Notes: generated from the letters alone by a model not told the origin. A DNA stretch of 27,421 nt from HGM12669 sp048527645 (GCA_048527645.1 DBGFNI010000110.1:1-27421), one strand, 5' to 3'; shown: positions 15,056 through 23,784, numbered from the stretch's first letter. Made by a program: numbers and translations.

Positions 15056-15826
15056 TCACTTTCTGTATTTGTCGTTTTTGGCGGATCTGCGGGGAGCTTC
15101 GCCCTCCCATCCCAGCTGTTGCAGCTGTTTTGGGGTCAGGTGCTTCCATTCGCCGACCTTCAGATCGCCCATCTCCACTTTGCCGATGGCAACGCGCTGC
15201 AGCCGCTGAATGGTCAGGTCGCATGCGTCGCACATTTTTCGGATCTGCCGGTTTTTCCCTTCATAGAGCGTCAGAGAAAGCACCGTGGACTTTTCGTCCT
15301 TCAAAACCGCATGACACTCCACCGGCTGAATCTGCGTGCCGTCCTCCAAGACGGTCAGGTGAGAGAGCTTGTCCAAAGCGGAAGCGCTCACCTCGCCGCG
15401 CACCCGCACATGATAGATTTTCGGGATCTGATGCTTGGGGTGCATCATCATATTGGCAAAGGCGCCGTCGTTGGTCAAAAGCAGCAGCCCCTCTGAATTT
15501 TTGTCCAGTCTGCCCACAGGATACACCCGCATCCCCACCGTTTGGACCAGCGCCGCGACGCAGCGCCGCTCCATTTCGTCCGACATGGTGGTGACATAGC
15601 CACGGGGCTTGTTGAGCATGAGATACACCTTTTTGTCCCGGTTGGTACTCTTATGCACCTTTTTTCCGCGCCAGCGCACCTCGTCCCGCCCCGGCACGAT
15701 TTTCGTCCCGAGCGTCACCTTTTCCCCGTTGACCGTGATCCGGCCGGCTTCCATTTCCTTTTCCGCTGCCCGACGGGACATGATGCCGCAGTCAGACAGA
15801 TACTTTTGCACTCTGATTTCTTCCAT
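15056..15826 (-). CDS. rluB: rRNA pseudouridine synthase, RsuA/RluB family
   Basis: Isomerises a uridine in ribosomal RNA (large-subunit helix 89-90 region for RluB) to pseudouridine. The 256-residue protein has an N-terminal S4 RNA-binding domain (EIRVQKYLSDCGIMSRRAAE onward, residues 3-60) and a catalytic domain with Asp108 in VGRLDKNSEGLLLLTNDG, KIYHVRV, and LYEGKNRQIRKMC. Start ATG 15826 follows AGGAAAG at short spacing; the longer open frame reaches back into the carboxypeptidase gene and is not needed. It lies 32 bp after dac. Target nucleotide not deducible; RluB is the most likely subfamily for Firmicutes. Confidence 0.92.
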   Translation of the reverse strand: MEEIRVQKYLSDCGIMSRRAAEKEMEAGRITVNGEKVTLGTKIVPGRDEVRWRGKKVHKSTNRDKKVYLMLNKPRGYVTTMSDEMERRCVAALVQTVGMRVYPVGRLDKNSEGLLLLTNDGAFANMMMHPKHQIPKIYHVRVRGEVSASALDKLSHLTVLEDGTQIQPVECHAVLKDEKSTVLSLTLYEGKNRQIRKMCDACDLTIQRLQRVAIGKVEMGDLKVGEWKHLTPKQLQQLGWEGEAPRRSAKNDKYRK

Positions 15827-15858
15827 ATCTTTCCTATTCTGATTCGTTTGCTGTCCGG

Positions 15859-17040
15859 TCAGCCAAACAGCCTCTCCCACCATGCCGCCAGGCCCCGTTT
15901 GGGAAGGTAAGCGCGCACGCTCTGCGTCAAAACCAGCGGGCTCTCCCCGATCAGCGTGCCGCCCCGGTAGTATTCGATCTTTCCGACCGTATCACCTTTT
16001 TTCTTGGGCGCATACAAAAAGCGCGGGAGATACATTTTGTCCGTGATTTGCTCATTTCCGCCGTCTGTGGAAATATAGGATATCTCACAGCTGTTGGTCA
16101 CCTTGATCTGCGTGCTTGACGCTGTCCCCACCACGGGCACAACTGTGGTCAGCGCACCTTTTGCCAGCAGCGTACAGTAGCTGCACCGGGAAAAGCCCCA
16201 GTCTAAAAGCGCTGCGTGATCCTTCCAGTCATTGGGGTCGGAAAGCGTGACACAGATCAGCGTCACACCCTCCCGCTGTGCCGCAGAGACAAGGCACCGC
16301 CCGCCTGCTTTGGTATAACCGGTTTTTACGCCGATCGCACCCTCATAGCTGCGCAGCAGACGGTTGTGATTGACAAACATATGCTTCGCCTTGCCGCTTT
16401 CATCCGTCACCTCTTTGCGGTACGTGCCGACCACCGTACGAACGGTCTCGTTTTGCAATGCGGCGCGTGTCAAAAGCGCCATGTCGGCGGCGGTGGAATA
16501 ATGATTGTCGTCCGGCAAGCCGTGGGGATTTACAAAATGGGTGTTCTGCATGCCCAAATCCTCGGCCTTTGCGTTCATGCGCTCGGCGAAGGCTTCGATG
16601 CTCTGATCCAGATGCAGCGCCAGCGTAACCGCCGCGTCATTGGCGCTTTGCAGCATCAGGGCATAGAGCAACTGTTCAACCGTCAGTTTTTCTCCCTCAT
16701 ACAGATAAGCGCTGGAGCCCTCTATGCCGACCGCCTGCGCCGGAACGGCAACCGTCTGCTCCAGCGCACACGCTTGCGCAATCAACAGCGCGGTCATGAT
16801 CTTGGTGGTCGAGGCGATTGCCATCTGCTCATCTGCGTTGTGAGAAAAAAGAACCTGTCCGCTCTGCGCCTCCAGCAAAACAGCGGCCTTTGCGCTGATC
16901 GCGGGCGTAGCGGGAGAAGCATCCGTCGGGATGCTGCCGTCTCCGTCTGCATAGCAGTGCGCGAATTGCATCAGGCACAGGGTCACAAGCAAAGCCAAAG
17001 CCGGCATTCGCCGTGCCGTGCGGCGTATCATTTGTTTCAT
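15859..17040 (-). CDS. dacF: D-alanyl-D-alanine carboxypeptidase (DacF/PBP5 type)
   Basis: Low-molecular-mass penicillin-binding protein that trims the terminal D-Ala from peptidoglycan stem peptides. From ATG 17040 (AGGAAG 8 bases upstream) the protein has 393 residues: a signal peptide (basic MKQMIRRTARR, hydrophobic ALALLVTLCLM, about 1-30), then the peptidase S11 domain with SxxK Ser77-Lys80 (ASTTK), SAN at 132-134 and KTG at 239-241. A C-terminal beta domain follows from about 290, and a short basic/aromatic tail ends LAAWWERLFG, a likely amphipathic membrane anchor. The synteny scpA-scpB-ytfI-ytfJ-dac suggests a sporulation-linked member, as for Bacillus DacF, which is forespore-expressed. 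The symbol is by context; vegetative PBP5 is the alternative. Confidence 0.92.
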   Translation of the reverse strand: MKQMIRRTARRMPALALLVTLCLMQFAHCYADGDGSIPTDASPATPAISAKAAVLLEAQSGQVLFSHNADEQMAIASTTKIMTALLIAQACALEQTVAVPAQAVGIEGSSAYLYEGEKLTVEQLLYALMLQSANDAAVTLALHLDQSIEAFAERMNAKAEDLGMQNTHFVNPHGLPDDNHYSTAADMALLTRAALQNETVRTVVGTYRKEVTDESGKAKHMFVNHNRLLRSYEGAIGVKTGYTKAGGRCLVSAAQREGVTLICVTLSDPNDWKDHAALLDWGFSRCSYCTLLAKGALTTVVPVVGTASSTQIKVTNSCEISYISTDGGNEQITDKMYLPRFLYAPKKKGDTVGKIEYYRGGTLIGESPLVLTQSVRAYLPKRGLAAWWERLFG

Positions 17041-17176
17041 TTGACATACTTCCTGTTCCATCTGTTTTATCAGCGGATCCCGCTCGCGCCGCAAGCAGCC
17101 GGCAAGGGAGCGCGCGGGTACGCTTCTGCATTTATCCTATGACAGAAAGTATGTTTGTATGCGACGCCGTTTCCCG

Positions 17177-17632
17177 TTACAGCGGGAGCTCTTCTGTAAT
17201 GATTTCTGCGTTTTCCGCAGCGTCGTCCTCCGCCGCGTCATCGTCCTGCGCATCATCCTTCTTTTTGCGGAACAGCCCCTTGATTTTGTCAATCAGCGCG
17301 GGCGCCTTGTCAATCAGCGCGGAAACATCCGTGCCGCCGCCTGCGAAAACAGGGATCATTTCGACACTGCCGTCGGTTTTCACCGCCAAAAATGCCACGG
17401 GGGTAACCGTCAGGCCTGTCCCGCCGCCGCCGCCGAAATTGGCGTCGTCCTTGACCTTGCTCTGAAAATCGACGCCGCCGGATGCGAATCCGACAGATAC
17501 CTTGGACACGGGGATAATCACGGTTCCGCCCGCCGTGTCAATCGGCTTGCCGATGATCGTGTTCGCGTCCACGACAGAGCGGATACTCTCCAGAGAATTT
17601 GAAATGATCTCGCTGATTTTCGTTTGTGCCAT
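17177..17632 (-). CDS. ytfJ: GerW-family sporulation protein YtfJ
   Basis: A 151-residue YtfJ/GerW protein; the Bacillus homologue is made in the forespore and needed for normal L-alanine germination. The family pattern is clear: a helical start (ISEIISNSLESIRSVVDANT), IIGKPIDTAGGTVIIPVSKVSVGFA, a glycine-rich stretch NFGGGGGTGLTVTPVAFLAV, and the segment VEMIPV. The C-terminus is a basic helix (IDKIKGLFRKKK) followed by a very acidic Asp/Ala/Glu tail of about 25 residues. GGAAAGGAAG lies 7 bases before ATG 17632. It follows the DUF2953 gene by 28 bp, the same pairing as ytfI-ytfJ in Bacillus. A 136-bp gap separates it from dac, the largest in this gene run. Confidence 0.93.
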   Translation of the reverse strand: MAQTKISEIISNSLESIRSVVDANTIIGKPIDTAGGTVIIPVSKVSVGFASGGVDFQSKVKDDANFGGGGGTGLTVTPVAFLAVKTDGSVEMIPVFAGGGTDVSALIDKAPALIDKIKGLFRKKKDDAQDDDAAEDDAAENAEIITEELPL

Positions 17633-17660
17633 GATATTACTTCCTTTCCCATATTTGTTC

Positions 17661-18404
17661 TTATTTCAACAGTTCCTTTGCAAGTTCCTTTTGCGCTTCT
17701 CGCTCGCTCTGCATGCGTGCCCGGCGCTGCTCCTCCGTCTCGCCGGAAAGCTTTTTCCGGCGCCAATCCAGATAGAGAAAGCCTGCTTTGATTGCCAGAG
17801 CGGCTGCGCGCAGCGGGCAGGTGAGTGCGTGAATGTCTGCGGAAAAGGCAGGCGGTCTGCCGCTGAAATCGGCGATCAGACGGATATGCTTTTTGGCATG
17901 CTTTTCAACCATGCCGACCTGCCGCATCGCAAAAAGCATTTGATTGAGCGCGGCGCTGACCGCGCCGTACAAGATTGCGGTTTGTGCCGCGTCGCCGGTT
18001 GACAGGCGAATGGTGCAGCGGCGAATTTTGATCTTGAAATATTTTCCCGCCCGTCCCAAAACCGTTTGCAGCAGGCGCTTTGTCAGCCGCAGCGTTGCCG
18101 CAATATCGCGGCTCTGCGGCCTCTGGGCTTTTTTCTTCTCGGCGGCCTTGGCTTTTTTGCGCGCCGCCTTTTTCTTTTTTGCCAGTTTTTTCTTTAATTT
18201 TTCGCCCCACCGGCGCAGTGCCCCGATCCGAAAATCGCGCGGATTGGGCTGCTTTTCCTTTTGGGGAAAGAGTTGCTTGGAAAAACAGAGAATATACAGC
18301 CGGACGCTGACTTTTTCCCGGATGCGGACGGTTACGCGTATGGGCAAAAACAGAATCAGAAGCAAAAACGCCACGATCGCGCTCCACGTAATCGCCGTTG
18401 CCAT
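17661..18404 (-). CDS. DUF2953 membrane-anchored protein (YtfI-like)
   Basis: A 247-residue protein with one N-terminal membrane segment (about residues 5-24, AIVAFLLLILFLPIRV), then a DUF2953 domain. Recognition rests on the early strand IREKVSVRLYILCF, the later STGDAAQTAILYGAVSAALN and IRLIADFSGRPPAF segments, and the neighbour ytfJ. Between them lies a striking lysine/alanine-rich coil, about residues 69-98 (17 or so Lys). The second ATG (18404) is chosen because the GAGGAGG site, which overlaps the scpB stop, is 8 bases from it but only 2-3 from the ATG at 18410. The biochemical role of the family is unknown; sporulation or germination involvement is inferred from context. Confidence 0.82.
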   Translation of the reverse strand: MATAITWSAIVAFLLLILFLPIRVTVRIREKVSVRLYILCFSKQLFPQKEKQPNPRDFRIGALRRWGEKLKKKLAKKKKAARKKAKAAEKKKAQRPQSRDIAATLRLTKRLLQTVLGRAGKYFKIKIRRCTIRLSTGDAAQTAILYGAVSAALNQMLFAMRQVGMVEKHAKKHIRLIADFSGRPPAFSADIHALTCPLRAAALAIKAGFLYLDWRRKKLSGETEEQRRARMQSEREAQKELAKELLK

Positions 18405-18417
18405 ACGCATCCCCTCC

Positions 18418-19122
18418 TCACAAAATGGATTCTTCCTCCGCCGGTTCTGCCTCAGCAGCAGCCGCACGCGGCTCCGCGCCGTCGCCGGACTGCTCCAGAT
18501 CCAGCGCGATCTGCTCGGCAAACAGGTTTTCCTCCGGCCGCAAAAACAGTTCCGCTGCCGGCAGCTGCTTGAGCGAGGTCAGCCCGAACACCCGCAGAAA
18601 GTCCGCCGATGTGCCCCACAGCGTGGGTCGGCCGGGCAAATCGAGCTTTCCTTTCGCCTCGATCAGCCCCTTTTCTGCCAGAGAGGACATGATATAGCCG
18701 GAATCCACACCGCGCACCTCATCGACAAAGGAACGGGTCACCGGCTGATTGTACGCCACAATTGCGAGCACCTCAAAGGAATTCTTCGACAGATTCCCGC
18801 CGCGTCGGATTCCAAGCGCAGTTTTAATATATTCTAGATATTGCTCCCGCGTGGCAAGCTGACAGCTGTCTCCAAGCATCAGCAATTGGATGCCGCGCTG
18901 TTCGTACCATCCCTCCATCTCCTGCAAAAGCGTGCGCAAAACGCGCATGGGGAGATTCAGGGTATCCGACAGTTTTTGCAGCGTGACGGGATGCCCCGCC
19001 GCAAACAGAATCGCCTCGATTGCTTCTTTCGCCCGCTGCGGCTCCATGGGGGCGGCAGCACTCTCCGCGCTGTTTGGATTTTGCGCCTGCTCGGCGCTTT
19101 CCAGATTGACTTCGTTGTTCAA
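18418..19122 (-). CDS. scpB: Segregation and condensation protein B
   Basis: Kleisin-associated winged-helix subunit of the SMC-ScpAB complex that compacts and segregates the chromosome. The 234-residue protein has the expected two winged-helix domains: EAILFAAGHPVTLQKLSDTL in the first, then LSKNSFEVLAIVAYNQPVTRS and the GLIEAKGKLDLPGRPTLWGTS wing of the second. The start appears to be TTG at 19122, with GGAGAG at 7 bases; an internal ATG at 19047 has no comparable site. The N-terminal 25 and C-terminal 40 residues are low-complexity Ala/Glu-rich. It lies 27 bp downstream of scpA. Confidence 0.94.
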   Translation of the reverse strand: MNNEVNLESAEQAQNPNSAESAAAPMEPQRAKEAIEAILFAAGHPVTLQKLSDTLNLPMRVLRTLLQEMEGWYEQRGIQLLMLGDSCQLATREQYLEYIKTALGIRRGGNLSKNSFEVLAIVAYNQPVTRSFVDEVRGVDSGYIMSSLAEKGLIEAKGKLDLPGRPTLWGTSADFLRVFGLTSLKQLPAAELFLRPEENLFAEQIALDLEQSGDGAEPRAAAAEAEPAEEESIL

Positions 19123-19149
19123 AATGATACTCTCCGCATTTCTAAACTT

Positions 19150-19953
19150 TTATTGAAAGGTACTGTCATACGCGCCGGCGTCAATTTCTTCCGCCGCATC
19201 GGTCAGCGAGCAGATGAAGCGGTAACGGTATTCGTCTTCCCCGTCTGCCGCATTTTCCCGCCCGACACAAACCAATTCCTTTTCCAGCGCAATATGTCCG
19301 TCCTTGATCAGGGAAAGCACGGCGATAAAAATCGCAACAACCTCGCTTTTGGTTTCGGCGCGGTCAAAAAGACTTTCAAAGTCGCGGCGGCGGTGCGCGT
19401 GCAGCTGCTCCAGCACATCGCGGATTTTATCAGACACCGGAACAATGGTTTTTTGGATGATCGGCTGAATGTTGGAAATAGGCGGTTCCTTTTCACGCTC
19501 CTTTTTGGTCAGCAGCCTTGCCACCGCCTGTTGCAGCAGTGCAATGTCCTGCGGCGCAATATACCGACTGTCCGAGGGAATTTCATCCGTGTCCTTCACC
19601 ATGCGGCGCTTATAGCAGTCATATTGCTCCTCCAGATAGACCGCCGCCTGCTTGGCGCGCTTGTATTCGATCAGCGCCTGCGCCAGCCGCTCGCGGGGGT
19701 CCTCTTCATTCTCGTCGGTTTTGGGCAAAAGCATGCGGCTTTTGATATACATCAGTTCCGCCGCCATGACGATGAATTCCCCGGCGATTTCCATATTCAT
19801 TTGCTGCATTTGCTCGATATGCTGCATGTACTGGTCAAAAATAACGGTGATCTGGATATCCATGATATCCATTTTGTTTTTCATGATCAGCGTCAGCAAA
19901 AGATCCAAAGGGCCTTCAAAATCCTGCACCTTGTAGGTGAATGCTTCTGTCAT
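19150..19953 (-). CDS. scpA: Segregation and condensation protein A
   Basis: Kleisin subunit bridging the SMC heads. It has 267 residues. The N-terminal signature YKVQDFEGPLDLLLTLI, the segment MDIMDIQITVIFDQYM, and FIVMAAELMYIKSRMLLP are diagnostic; a C-terminal winged helix (SEVVAIFIAVLSLIKDGHIALEKE) contacts the SMC head. GAGGT precedes ATG 19953. The gene follows the M50 protease by 12 bp and precedes scpB, the standard arrangement; smc itself is not in this window. Confidence 0.95.
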   Translation of the reverse strand: MTEAFTYKVQDFEGPLDLLLTLIMKNKMDIMDIQITVIFDQYMQHIEQMQQMNMEIAGEFIVMAAELMYIKSRMLLPKTDENEEDPRERLAQALIEYKRAKQAAVYLEEQYDCYKRRMVKDTDEIPSDSRYIAPQDIALLQQAVARLLTKKEREKEPPISNIQPIIQKTIVPVSDKIRDVLEQLHAHRRRDFESLFDRAETKSEVVAIFIAVLSLIKDGHIALEKELVCVGRENAADGEDEYRYRFICSLTDAAEEIDAGAYDSTFQ

Positions 19954-19965
19954 AAATACCTCGTA

Positions 19966-20694
19966 TCAGAAAAAAGGTAAAAGCTCGATCAGAAAGATCA
20001 TCGCGCCGGTCACTTTGTCCATCACCCACATCAGCGGCGTTGTGAGAATACCGGACCAAAGCGCGATCATCAGAATGATCTGGATATACTGCTCATACCG
20101 CATCATGCCGAAATAGATCCGATCCGGCAGAAAGATGTTGAGCACGCGCGAGCCGTCCAGCGGCGGGATGGGTATCATGTTGAACACCGCCAGATAAATA
20201 TTCAGCTGGAAAAACAGATTCAGAAAATACAGTGAGTAATTCACCATGTTTGCGACAAAAGAACTTTCGGACATGATATACAGCGTGCCGCCGTATTCTG
20301 CGAGCAGTCCTGTCCCGAGAAAAATGCGTTGGAGCGTCTCCAGCAAAAGCAGTCCCAAAAAGGACAGCAGCACATTTGCCGCGGGACCCGCCAGCGCGGT
20401 CAGCGCCATGCCCTGCTTGGGCTTGTTGAAATACCGCGTGTTGATCGGAACGGGCTTTGCCCAGCCAAAGCCGAACAGAAACATACAAATCGTTCCGATG
20501 GGGTCAAGATGCTTGAGCGGGTTCAAGGTGAGGCGTCCCAGACTTTTCGCGGTGGGATCGCCGCATTTGTATGCGACCCAGCCGTGTGCCACCTCGTGAC
20601 AGGTCAGCGCCAGCAGCACGACGGGCACTCTCAAAAGCAAACCGGGAATATCCGTGAACAGTCCCATCAGATTGGACATGATACCGTTTAGCAT
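19966..20694 (-). CDS. Site-2 protease family zinc metalloprotease (M50B)
   Basis: Polytopic membrane protease of 242 residues. Zinc ligands are in HEVAHGW (His33, Glu34, His37, first membrane helix) and the third ligand Asp180 in NMIPIPPLDG. Several hydrophobic helices are visible (about 17-40, 66-80, 96-120, 155-175, 205-220). There is no PDZ domain, so it is a short rhomboid-like-context S2P of the YwhC type rather than RseP or SpoIVFB. It lies 7 bp after ysxC and 12 bp before scpA, a neighbourhood repeated in many Clostridia. AAAGGAG lies about 10 bases before ATG 20694. Substrate unknown; intramembrane cleavage of a regulator or removal of signal-peptide remnants are possibilities. Confidence 0.9.
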   Translation of the reverse strand: MLNGIMSNLMGLFTDIPGLLLRVPVVLLALTCHEVAHGWVAYKCGDPTAKSLGRLTLNPLKHLDPIGTICMFLFGFGWAKPVPINTRYFNKPKQGMALTALAGPAANVLLSFLGLLLLETLQRIFLGTGLLAEYGGTLYIMSESSFVANMVNYSLYFLNLFFQLNIYLAVFNMIPIPPLDGSRVLNIFLPDRIYFGMMRYEQYIQIILMIALWSGILTTPLMWVMDKVTGAMIFLIELLPFF

Positions 20695-20701
20695 TTTCCC
20701 T

Positions 20702-21301
20702 TTACTCCTTTTGCATTGCGATCTCCTCGATGATCTTCCACACGCTGTCCGTCCCCTGTCCCTTCAGGGAGGAAAACGGGATGACTTTTGCAGAGGGCAG
20801 AATCATCTGATCCTCCTGCAACGCCTGCAGCTGCTTGGCGCGCTGCGTGGCGTTGAGCTTGTCCGCCTTGGTTGCCACAATGATATAGGGAGTGCCGGTC
20901 TCATACAGCCATTGCAGCATGACATCGTCATCCTTGGTCGGTCCGACCTTCATATCAATCAGTTGAATCACCAGCTTCAGCGCGCTGTTATCACGGAAAT
21001 AGCTGTCCGTCAGCGCCGACCACTTTGCCTGTTCGGCGGCGCTGCGCCGCGCATAGCCGTAACCGGGCAGATCCACCAGGTACAGACTGTTGTCAACACA
21101 ATAGTAGTTGACCGTGATGGTTTTTCCCGGCTCCGCCGATACCCGCGCCAGCTTCTTTCGTCCGAGCAGGGTGTTGATCAGCGAACTTTTGCCGACGTTA
21201 GAACGCCCGGACAGCGCCAGCTGCGGTAAGCCATCCTGCGGAAACTGCGATTGCAGTCCGCAGGTGCGCAGGGACACATTGTGCCTGTTGAGCTTCGTCA
21301 T
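20702..21301 (-). CDS. ysxC: Ribosome biogenesis GTP-binding protein YsxC/EngB
   Basis: Essential GTPase for late assembly of the 50S ribosomal subunit. The 199-residue protein has G1 GRSNVGKSS (32-40), the switch region GKTITVNYY, G3 DLPGYGYA and G4 TKADK, with G5 near FSSLKG. The start at ATG 21301 aligns with Bacillus YsxC and has an AAAAGGAA site about 10 bases upstream; an ATG ten codons earlier has none. It follows lon by 39 bp, the conserved lon-ysxC pairing. Confidence 0.95.
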   Translation of the reverse strand: MTKLNRHNVSLRTCGLQSQFPQDGLPQLALSGRSNVGKSSLINTLLGRKKLARVSAEPGKTITVNYYCVDNSLYLVDLPGYGYARRSAAEQAKWSALTDSYFRDNSALKLVIQLIDMKVGPTKDDDVMLQWLYETGTPYIIVATKADKLNATQRAKQLQALQEDQMILPSAKVIPFSSLKGQGTDSVWKIIEEIAMQKE

Positions 21302-21340
21302 CTCCGTGTTTTCCTTTTCTTCCAAATTCATACAGCAGGA

Positions 21341-23716
21341 TTACCACAGAATTGCTTCCCGCAGCACTTCGTCTACCGCCTCGCAGGGGACAAAGCGCAG
21401 CTTTTCCCGCACCGTGGGATCCACCTGCTCCAGATCCGGCAAGTTCGTCTTGGGAATGCAAACCGTCGTCATGCCTGCACGGTATGCCGCCATGGTCTTT
21501 TCCCGCAGTCCACCGATCGGCAGCACCCGCCCGCGCAGCGTGACCTCCCCGGTCATTGCAACGTCGTGGCGCACCGGCTTGCCCGCAAGCTCGCTGACAA
21601 GCGCTGTGGTCATCGTTACCCCGGCGCTGGGCCCGTCCTTGGGGACAGCCCCCTCCGGGACGTGGATATGAATATCCCGGCTTTTATAAAAATCAGGCGC
21701 AATCTGCCAGGTCTCGCAGTGCGAGCGGATATAGGTGATCGCCGCATGGGCGCTTTCCTTCATCACGTCGCCCAAAGACCCGGTCAATTCGATCTTGCCG
21801 CTGCCCTCGGTGGCGCATGCCTCAATCTGCAGCAGCTCGCCGCCGCTTTCGGTATACGCCAGCCCGTTGACAACGCCGATCTGGTCGTTTTTCTCATTGA
21901 TATCAGCGGGATATTTACGCGCACCCAAATAGCTTTCCAGGGATTTTTCCGTCACGCAAACGCTTTTTTGCCCCTGTTCCAGCAGCTTCATTGCGCTGCG
22001 GCGGCACACTTTGGCGATTTGTCGTTCCAGTTGACGCACGCCGCTTTCCCGCGTGTAGCCGTCAATCATCAGATACAAGGCGCCGTCCGTGATTCTCATC
22101 TCGGTGCTCTTCAGCCCGTGACGCTTTCTCTGCTTGGGGATCAGATGATGCTTGGCAATGCGGAACTTTTCCTCGCGCGTGTAGGTGGGCAGCTCGATAA
22201 CCTCCACCCGATCCAGCAGGGGACGCGGCACCGTTTCCAGCGTGTTTGCGGTTGCGATGAAAACGCAATCAGACAAATCCGTGGGCAGCTCCATGAAATG
22301 GTCGCGGAAATTCTGATTCTGCTCGCTGTCCAGCACCTCCAACAGCGCGGAGGCAGGGTCGCCGTGTGCGTCTCTTGTCAGCTTGTCCAATTCGTCTAAA
22401 ACAATCAGGGGATTTTTCACCTGCGCCTGAATCATGGCGGAAACCAGCCGTCCCGGCATTGCGCCGATATAAGTCTTCCGGTGTCCGCGGATGTCCGCCT
22501 CATCCCGCACGCCGCCCAGGGAAATGCGCACATATTTGCGGTTCATCGCCTCGGCGATGGAAGCGCAGATGGAGGTTTTGCCCACGCCGGGCGGGCCGAC
22601 CAGACAGAGAATCTGGTTGTTGAGCTTCGGATTGCGCTGCTTTACGGCAAGATATTCCAAAATGCGCTCTTTGACCTTTTCCATGCCGTCATGATCGCGG
22701 TCGAGAATTTCCCGCGCCAGCGCAATATCTGTGCGATCCTCGGTTTTTGCCGTCCAGGGATATTCCAGACAGGTATCCAGATAATTGCGCAAAATGCCGC
22801 TCTCTGCCGAGCCGTACGGCATCTTGGACAGACGCTTGGTTTCTTTCACCAGCTTTTGCCGGATCTCCTTATTCGCGCCGGCACAGACCGTATTGATCTT
22901 TTCCATGTATTCGGAGATTTCGTCGCCGTCCTCCCCGTCGAAAAAGTCCTCTTCCTCCTCGCCGTCATAGCTCTGCCCGTGCATCAGCTCCTGCTGAATG
23001 ACACGCATCTGCTCCCGCAGATAGTATTCGCGCTGATTCTGATCGATTCGTTCTTTCACGCGCTTGTGAATGTCCATCTCTGTTTGCAGCAACTCTTCTT
23101 CTTTTTGCAGCAGCAAATCGACCAGCTCCAGGCGCGTGAAGGGATTGAACTCTTCCAGCGTTGCCTGCTTGTCCTGATATTTGACAAGAATGTGCGCGCC
23201 GATCAGATCGGCGAAAAAGCCGGGATCCTTGACAGAGCGGATCATTGCCAGCAGCTCCGGGGAGAGCTTGGGCAGATAGCGTGCGAATCTGTCCAGTGCC
23301 TCGACCGTGTCCATCAGCAGTGCCTCACCGTGCAGGCCGCCTTGTTCGGAGATCACCAGCTGCTTGCAGATAATATCGGCGCTGCTCACAGAGCTGTCAA
23401 AGTAAAACTGCGTGACAGACGCGCGCATTTCCGGCTCCACAATCAGCCGTGCCGCGCCGTCGGGCAGCTTGAGCAGCTGCTGAATTTTTCCCGTCACGCC
23501 GACGCGGTACAGTCCCTCCTCGCGCAGCGGTTCCTCCGCGTCCTTGCGCGACAGAAAGAAAAGCAGCGTGTTTTTTTTCGATGCCTGCTCGCACACGCGA
23601 ATCAGCTTTGGGTCGTGTATTTCAAAACTAATCGGTACATGGGGAAACAGCACAATGCCGCTGACGGGAATCAGGGGCAGCACCATTTGCTCCGCAGTCT
23701 CAAAGGTTTTTGCCAT
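21341..23716 (-). CDS. lon: ATP-dependent Lon protease
   Basis: Homohexameric AAA+ serine protease that removes damaged and regulatory proteins. From ATG 23716 it has 791 residues: the N-terminal substrate domain (about 10-210), a coiled-coil segment with an unusually acidic patch (DGEEEEDFFDGEDGDE, 251-266), the AAA+ module with Walker A GPPGVGKT (374-381) and Walker B IVLDELDK (438-445), and the C-terminal protease with the Ser697-Lys740 dyad (KDGPSAGV; LREKTMAAYR). Length and order are those of LonA, not the membrane LonB. GAGAGGA lies 12 bases upstream of 23716; ATGs at 23740 and 23737 precede that site and are rejected. The promoter lies at 23814-23842. Confidence 0.97.
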   Translation of the reverse strand: MAKTFETAEQMVLPLIPVSGIVLFPHVPISFEIHDPKLIRVCEQASKKNTLLFFLSRKDAEEPLREEGLYRVGVTGKIQQLLKLPDGAARLIVEPEMRASVTQFYFDSSVSSADIICKQLVISEQGGLHGEALLMDTVEALDRFARYLPKLSPELLAMIRSVKDPGFFADLIGAHILVKYQDKQATLEEFNPFTRLELVDLLLQKEEELLQTEMDIHKRVKERIDQNQREYYLREQMRVIQQELMHGQSYDGEEEEDFFDGEDGDEISEYMEKINTVCAGANKEIRQKLVKETKRLSKMPYGSAESGILRNYLDTCLEYPWTAKTEDRTDIALAREILDRDHDGMEKVKERILEYLAVKQRNPKLNNQILCLVGPPGVGKTSICASIAEAMNRKYVRISLGGVRDEADIRGHRKTYIGAMPGRLVSAMIQAQVKNPLIVLDELDKLTRDAHGDPASALLEVLDSEQNQNFRDHFMELPTDLSDCVFIATANTLETVPRPLLDRVEVIELPTYTREEKFRIAKHHLIPKQRKRHGLKSTEMRITDGALYLMIDGYTRESGVRQLERQIAKVCRRSAMKLLEQGQKSVCVTEKSLESYLGARKYPADINEKNDQIGVVNGLAYTESGGELLQIEACATEGSGKIELTGSLGDVMKESAHAAITYIRSHCETWQIAPDFYKSRDIHIHVPEGAVPKDGPSAGVTMTTALVSELAGKPVRHDVAMTGEVTLRGRVLPIGGLREKTMAAYRAGMTTVCIPKTNLPDLEQVDPTVREKLRFVPCEAVDEVLREAILW

Positions 23717-23749
23717 AAATTGCTTATATCCTCTCATCATTCATCGTTC

Positions 23750-23784
23750 GGTGCACACAAAAGATGCATATAGGCGCGCGCACC
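23750..23784 (-). promoter_or_regulatory. 5' leader hairpin of lon
   Basis: In the lon leader GGTGCGCGCG (23784 down to 23775) pairs with TGTGTGCACC (23759 down to 23750): seven Watson-Crick and three alternating G-U pairs, with a 15-base loop. It lies between the start site near 23807 and the ribosome site at 23729-23735, leaving the latter free. No U-tract follows, so it is not a terminator. Confidence 0.45.

Noticed and set aside
15042..15233. 64-residue upstream extension of the small GNAT-like protein
   Set aside because: It is only the out-of-frame reading of the rluB 3' end; the ATG at 15041 has its own ribosome site.
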